NCBI GenBank assembly: GCA_019695235.1
Contig: JAIBAI010000033.1
Span: 1 to 34,544 of the forward strand
Origin: Bacteroidia bacterium
Lineage (GTDB): Bacteria; Bacteroidota; Bacteroidia; M30B66
Length of the DNA: 34,544 bases
Direction: 5' to 3'
Each line of letters begins with the position of its first letter. Within the stretch, counting starts at the first letter, position 1. The notes below the pieces were generated by a model. It searched no databases, was not told the DNA's origin, and saw nothing but the letters and a program-made list of their open reading frames with translations. The position numbers were made by a program, and so were the translations under genes. Of the stretch, positions 30,745-34,544 are shown piece by piece.

Positions 30745-33192
30745 ATGTTTTTTAGACAAAACAGGCAGATTGCCCCCTTCTTTGCTGTGGTAATCAGCCT
30801 GGTGCTGTTTTTTACTGCATGCAGCCCGGTGCGTAAATTGAAAGAAAATGAGCGGCTTATCGTATCAAACCACATCCAGGTGCTTGATAATTCACTTCCA
30901 AAAGAAGACTTGAAAGCCTTCATCCGGCAAAAGCCCAACAAAAAAACACTCGGTATCTGGCGCTTAAATTTGCAACTTTACAACCTGGTCAATCAGGATA
31001 AATTTATTCCCCGGTACGAGAAAAGAAAACAAAAACGGGCCGAAGTAAATCGGAATCGGGCAATTAGAAATCAAGCAAATCAGCGTAAAGGGAAACGCCG
31101 AATCAAATCCCGGAAAGACAATCCGTTCAGCCTTGCCCGATGGTTGTTAAATATTGGCGAACCCCCGGTTATTTATGACAGTCTCCTTGCCCACCGTTCT
31201 GCAACACAGCTTGAGCTCTACCTGCAAAGTAACGGATTCTTTCAGGCCTCAGTAAAAGACACACTGATTTTGAAGCATCCTCAGAAAGCAGATGTTCATT
31301 ACAACATCAGAACAGGCAAAGCATACAAAATCGGGAAGGTTCATTATGACATCAGTGATGAAACCATTTCAAGCCTGGTAATGGCCGACCGAAAAAATTC
31401 AAATATCCAGTCGGGAGAGCAATATTCAACCCAAAAACTGGATGCTGAACGTGACCGCATCACCGACTACCTGAAAGACCTTGGGTATTATGCCTTTGTG
31501 AAGAATTATATAAGTTATGTTGCCGACAGTAGTATTGGCAACAAACAGGTTGAATTAAGTATTGAAATAGCGAATCCGGAATACAAAGTTCCTGGTTTTG
31601 TTGACAGTACGCAAAGCACCACACATAAGCGGTATAAAATCAACGATATTTACGTTTATGGCAATTATAATTTAAGGCCCGACAGCAATCAGGTAAATGA
31701 TACCCTTTACTTTAACAATACAAGTTACATTTCTTCCGGTTTGCTGAAATTTAAGCCCAATGCAATCAAATCTGCAATCTATATTCAAAGGGGCGACTTA
31801 TACAGCAAGCAGCTGGCCTTGCGCACCTATAAGCGTTTGTCTGATTACCGTGCATTCAAATATATCAACATTCAATTCAAACCCCTTCAGGCCGATTCAT
31901 CTGAGCTATTAAACTGTGAAATACAGGTTAGCCCTATGTCAAGGCAATCATTCACTTTTCAAACCCAGGCAACCAATACGCAGGGTAACATCGGTGTGGC
32001 GGGTGATTTGATTTACCAAAACAGAAATCTGTTTAAAGGACTTGAATTGCTTGAACTTCGCTTAAACGCAGGCCTTGAAGTGCAACGTCTGGCAAGCAGC
32101 GAAAGTGAAGGTAAAAATATACAGGAGCTGATTCCATTTAATACCCTGCTTTTAGGCCCTGAGTTGTCGCTTAACTTCCCAAAACTTATTTGGCCTTTCC
32201 GGAAAATTCAGAAATCAGTTCCTAAAACAAGAATATCAAGCGCATATAATTTTCAGAAACGGCCTGATTATGAGCGCTCTATCTTCAACCTTTCGTATGG
32301 CTACTCCTGGAAGCCCTCTGCGCAGAAAACATTAATATTCAACCCGATAGAGATAAACTTTGTTAATGTTACCCTGGGGAAGAACTTCGAAAAATTACTG
32401 AATGTTTCGAATAACCTTTTTCTAAAAAACAGCTTTACCAGCCAGTTTATCACAAGTTCAAAAGTCACCTGGATGTATTCAGGCCAGATAGTGGGAGCCC
32501 GGAAGAATTTTCTTTTTACCCAGTTGAACCTTGAAAGCTCAGGGCTGTTTTTCTCAGGCACCCGTATGCTTTATCAAAACCCTGGTACCGACGAGCAAGG
32601 CAAATACCTTGTGCTCGGCACCCGCTACTCTCAGTTCATTCGTTTTGACACCGATTTCCGGTATTATGATTACCTGAATAAACGGGCATCTCTGGCCTAT
32701 CGTTTTATTTTAGGACTTGGCATACCTTACGGCAACAGTGACGTGATGCCTTTTGTACGTAGTTTCTTTTCCGGAGGTGCGAACGACTTGCGCGCCTGGC
32801 AGGCACGTTCAATTGGTCCGGGCTCATTCAGAGATTCACTCGGGCGACGCTACGACCTCATTGGCGATATCAAACTTGAATTGAACGCCGAATATCGCCT
32901 TAGGGTATATAAAATGTTCGAGACTGCCATTTTTGTGGATGCTGGTAATGTTTGGCTACGCAAGCCAAATCCTTCAATGGTAAATGGCGAATTTAGATTC
33001 GACAGGTTTTACAAGGAGATAGCCATCGGAGCTGGAATAGGGCTTCGGTTGAATTTTGATTATTTCATCATCAGGCTTGATGCAGCCCATCCAATCCACG
33101 ACCCTTCGTATATACCGGGCGAGCGCTGGGTATATAAACAGTTGATGCTTTCGCACCTCAACTTCAATCTGGGTATTGCCTACCCCTTCTAA
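30745..33192 (+). CDS. TamL-like outer-membrane assembly lipoprotein (BamA/TamA superfamily)
   Basis: An 815-aa protein with a lipoprotein signal peptide ending LVLFFTAC (Cys26), then SPVRKLKENERLIVSNHIQV, the usual start of Bacteroidota TamL proteins. POTRA-like domains occupy roughly 30-410 (GKAYKIGKVHYDI, YKINDIYVYGNYN), followed by a 16-strand surface-antigen (D15) barrel with late motifs RSFFSGGANDLRAWQARSIGPG and IFVDAGNVW and a C-terminal aromatic (YPF). TamL with inner-membrane TamB is thought to help insert outer-membrane proteins or move phospholipid; no tamB lies here. A basic, Lys/Arg-rich insert (about residues 90-125) is notable. The start is fixed by the promoter at 30689-30718. 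Confidence 0.9.
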   Translation: MFFRQNRQIAPFFAVVISLVLFFTACSPVRKLKENERLIVSNHIQVLDNSLPKEDLKAFIRQKPNKKTLGIWRLNLQLYNLVNQDKFIPRYEKRKQKRAEVNRNRAIRNQANQRKGKRRIKSRKDNPFSLARWLLNIGEPPVIYDSLLAHRSATQLELYLQSNGFFQASVKDTLILKHPQKADVHYNIRTGKAYKIGKVHYDISDETISSLVMADRKNSNIQSGEQYSTQKLDAERDRITDYLKDLGYYAFVKNYISYVADSSIGNKQVELSIEIANPEYKVPGFVDSTQSTTHKRYKINDIYVYGNYNLRPDSNQVNDTLYFNNTSYISSGLLKFKPNAIKSAIYIQRGDLYSKQLALRTYKRLSDYRAFKYINIQFKPLQADSSELLNCEIQVSPMSRQSFTFQTQATNTQGNIGVAGDLIYQNRNLFKGLELLELRLNAGLEVQRLASSESEGKNIQELIPFNTLLLGPELSLNFPKLIWPFRKIQKSVPKTRISSAYNFQKRPDYERSIFNLSYGYSWKPSAQKTLIFNPIEINFVNVTLGKNFEKLLNVSNNLFLKNSFTSQFITSSKVTWMYSGQIVGARKNFLFTQLNLESSGLFFSGTRMLYQNPGTDEQGKYLVLGTRYSQFIRFDTDFRYYDYLNKRASLAYRFILGLGIPYGNSDVMPFVRSFFSGGANDLRAWQARSIGPGSFRDSLGRRYDLIGDIKLELNAEYRLRVYKMFETAIFVDAGNVWLRKPNPSMVNGEFRFDRFYKEIAIGAGIGLRLNFDYFIIRLDAAHPIHDPSYIPGERWVYKQLMLSHLNFNLGIAYPF

Positions 33193-33201
33193 TAAAAACA
33201 G

Positions 33202-33240
33202 GCAGGTAAAACCGGCGAACCCCGGCTCAACCTACCTGAC
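33202..33240. terminator. Weak hairpin between convergent genes
   Basis: CAGGTA (33204-33209) can pair with TACCTG (33233-33238), with a CCGG/CCGG pairing inside. It sits just past the tamL stop (33192) between convergent genes, the right place for a terminator, but the stem is interrupted and only a loose AT-rich stretch follows. Confidence 0.3.
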
Positions 33241-33276
33241 TATTTATTTATGTTGGTTTTACGAAATTATCCCGGT

Positions 33277-34224
33277 TCAGGCATAATTATCATCGTAATC
33301 GCCAAGGCCCATTGTAAGCTCTACATCTTCTGAGACTTTCCTTACATTTTTTGCCACTTCGTTGCCTTTCTCGTTCACTTCTACAGTGAATTCAACCGTA
33401 TCGCCATCATGGATGTCATTGAAGTCGCCCTCTACCACGTCGAGGTAATGAAAAAACAAATTGTTGGGCGGGAAGGCTACAAAGCCATAGCCGCTTTTCA
33501 TGTTAAGTGTCTTTGAAACCTTTACATCGCCCTTATCAATGATGTTTTTATAGGATTTAGGGGCGCTCTCCTGGGCAACAAACAAACCATTTACCATCGC
33601 ATCAGTTGTGCTTGCCTCATCTATCAAATCTTGCATCGGTACCGGATAACTAACCTCTTCTAAAAGGTCTTGTGAGGTACGCGTTATGATTTCACGCCCT
33701 GTATCGTCAGTATATTCAAAATCCCAGCTCAAAACCATCACGCGTGTACCGAGGGTGTTCACCTTACGAATTAAAGGCACAAAATCACCATCAGAGGTAA
33801 TCAGTACCATTATGTCGTATTTTTTCATCCAAACCAACTCCAGTGCTTCCAATGCAAGCCACACATCTATTCCTTTTTCCTCTTTCCGCCCTGCCCTGGT
33901 ACGCAACGGAAGGTAATGAGTAACAACGCCTTCTGTCATTAACACATCGTCAAATAAGCGGTCATTGTATAACTGATTGCCTCTTTGACTCGCTTCATAG
34001 GCACTCATCCGGCCTCTGAAATAATGCGCATCAACCACCTGGCAAAGTTTGTAATCAATGCCCATCTCGGCTGCCGCCTGTGCCCTGATGAAAGAATGCA
34101 ATCCGGCAATGCTTATTCGTCTTCTTTTCGGATGAAAATAGTTGTAATAATTACTAACGTGCAAAAAGTAGTTACCGTCGTAAAAAACGCCGATCTTCAC
34201 TACCCCATCTCTCGGTTCAAACAT
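33277..34224 (-). CDS. NYN/LabA-like RNase domain fused to cold-shock-like domain
   Basis: A 315-aa two-domain protein. Residues 8-195 form an NYN (PIN-like) nuclease domain: GVFYDGNYFLHV (first Asp), EKGIDVWLALEAL, and VLITSDGDFVPLIRKVNTLG carry the acidic residues that bind the catalytic metal. Residues about 235-300 look like a cold-shock/OB-fold nucleic-acid-binding domain (SGYGFVAFPPNNLFFHYLDV, IHDGDTVEFTVEVNEKGNEA-type pattern). The C terminus is acidic (MGLGDYDDNYA). The architecture suggests RNA cleavage or binding with the OB fold guiding substrate choice; the substrate is unknown. It is transcribed alone towards tamL, and its upstream side borders the terminal repeat array. Confidence 0.87.
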   Translation of the reverse strand: MFEPRDGVVKIGVFYDGNYFLHVSNYYNYFHPKRRRISIAGLHSFIRAQAAAEMGIDYKLCQVVDAHYFRGRMSAYEASQRGNQLYNDRLFDDVLMTEGVVTHYLPLRTRAGRKEEKGIDVWLALEALELVWMKKYDIMVLITSDGDFVPLIRKVNTLGTRVMVLSWDFEYTDDTGREIITRTSQDLLEEVSYPVPMQDLIDEASTTDAMVNGLFVAQESAPKSYKNIIDKGDVKVSKTLNMKSGYGFVAFPPNNLFFHYLDVVEGDFNDIHDGDTVEFTVEVNEKGNEVAKNVRKVSEDVELTMGLGDYDDNYA

Positions 34225-34418
34225 AATTGAAGAATTAAATTAAAAAATAGAATAACAATAATGCACAAAAAGTGTTCCGGAATTATCAATGAAATTTCCC
34301 CAATTCCTTACATGACCTCTATTACTCTAGCTGCCTACAAAATTATTGTTTTCAGTAAACTGAATTCGCCAATTTTATGTCTGAACTTACGCGAAGATTC
34401 TATAAACGCAATAAAAAA
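34225..34418. other. AT-rich intergenic stretch before the repeat array
   Basis: No recognisable gene. It must contain the promoter of the minus-strand NYN gene, but I find no exact TAnnTTTG in the bases next to its ATG. A small open frame running into the repeats is not credible as a gene. Confidence 0.6.
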
Positions 34419-34544
34419 CCAAAAGATGCCGAAGGCATCTAACCTATAAAGCTGTAATCCCGTTGGGATTATTGAAAAATGACCAAACGATGCCGAAGGC
34501 ATCGTACCTATAAAGCTGTAACCCCGTTGGGATTATTGAAAAAT
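34419..34544. repeat. 64-bp tandem repeat array, cut by the window edge
   Basis: Two direct repeats: unit 1 at 34419-34482 and unit 2 at 34483-34544 (62 of 64 bases before the window ends), differing at 4 positions. Each unit holds two short palindromes: GATGCC-GAA-GGCATC and AATCCC-GTT-GGGATT, joined by TATAAAGCTGTA. The array presumably continues beyond the window. It resembles the intergenic hairpin repeat families seen in Bacteroidota genomes; no transposase is visible here. Confidence 0.9.

Noticed and set aside
34419-34544. CRISPR array
   Set aside because: The units are nearly identical across their whole 64 bases with no unique spacers, and each contains two palindromes; no cas genes are nearby.

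Overview
The window comes from a member of the Bacteroidota, outside the genus Bacteroides as far as I can tell. Evidence: several secreted proteins end in a type IX secretion (T9SS) C-terminal sorting domain; a TamL-type outer-membrane lipoprotein/barrel, an S46 dipeptidyl-peptidase and a short AMP nucleosidase are present; -7 promoter boxes of the form TAnnTTTG precede many genes; Shine-Dalgarno sequences are mostly absent. Most of the DNA is ordinary chromosome: housekeeping genes mixed with secreted proteins. I see no phage, integrase, transposase, CRISPR array, rRNA or tRNA.

Layout. 1-588 is the 3' end of a T9SS cargo gene, closed by a strong bidirectional terminator. 659-3057 (-) is a three-gene run: glycosyltransferase, ECF sigma factor, rsmG. 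3168-5386 (+) is tgt plus an LptF/LptG permease, divergent from the former with a -7 box on each strand. 5387-5630 is a convergent gap holding a striking four-part TTTGCAT/ATGCAAA palindrome. 5631-9630 (-) holds a DUF3817 membrane protein, a GtrB/DPM-like glycosyltransferase, a WecD-like acetyltransferase and a DFDPG-repeat secreted propeller protein. 9769-18298 (-) holds a small T9SS protein, biotin carboxylase, a secreted subtilase, sucC and an S46 dipeptidyl-peptidase (DPP11-like by its specificity residue). A 420-bp non-coding stretch follows, then a 1.1-kaa propeller/Y_Y_Y/SpoIIE phosphatase sensor (+), whose 3' end overlaps a convergent ceramidase-like gene with altered metal ligands. 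23765-25962 (-) is the compact run amn-holA-EVE; divergent from it, with start codons sharing the same CATG, is an HsdR_N-type nuclease-fold gene. 26436-30699 (-) carries a Zn/Cd-type P1B ATPase, a Gdx-like SMR exporter, CorA and a SpoU/TrmH rRNA methyltransferase. 30745-33192 (+) is TamL, with a nearly ideal Bacteroidota promoter. 33277-34224 (-) is an NYN nuclease fused to a cold-shock-like domain. The window ends inside a 64-bp tandem repeat array whose units each carry two short palindromes.

Functional themes: envelope building (LptF/G, TamL, glycosyltransferases), secreted peptide use (subtilase, then dipeptidyl-peptidase), cation/metal and guanidinium export, and translation/RNA maintenance (RsmG, Tgt, TrmH, NYN). 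The best candidates for something new are the ceramidase-like protein with changed zinc ligands, the TTTGCAT superpalindrome, the terminal repeat array with compensatory stem changes, and the zero-length divergent junction at amn. Gene identities rest on motifs read by eye; no database search was run.
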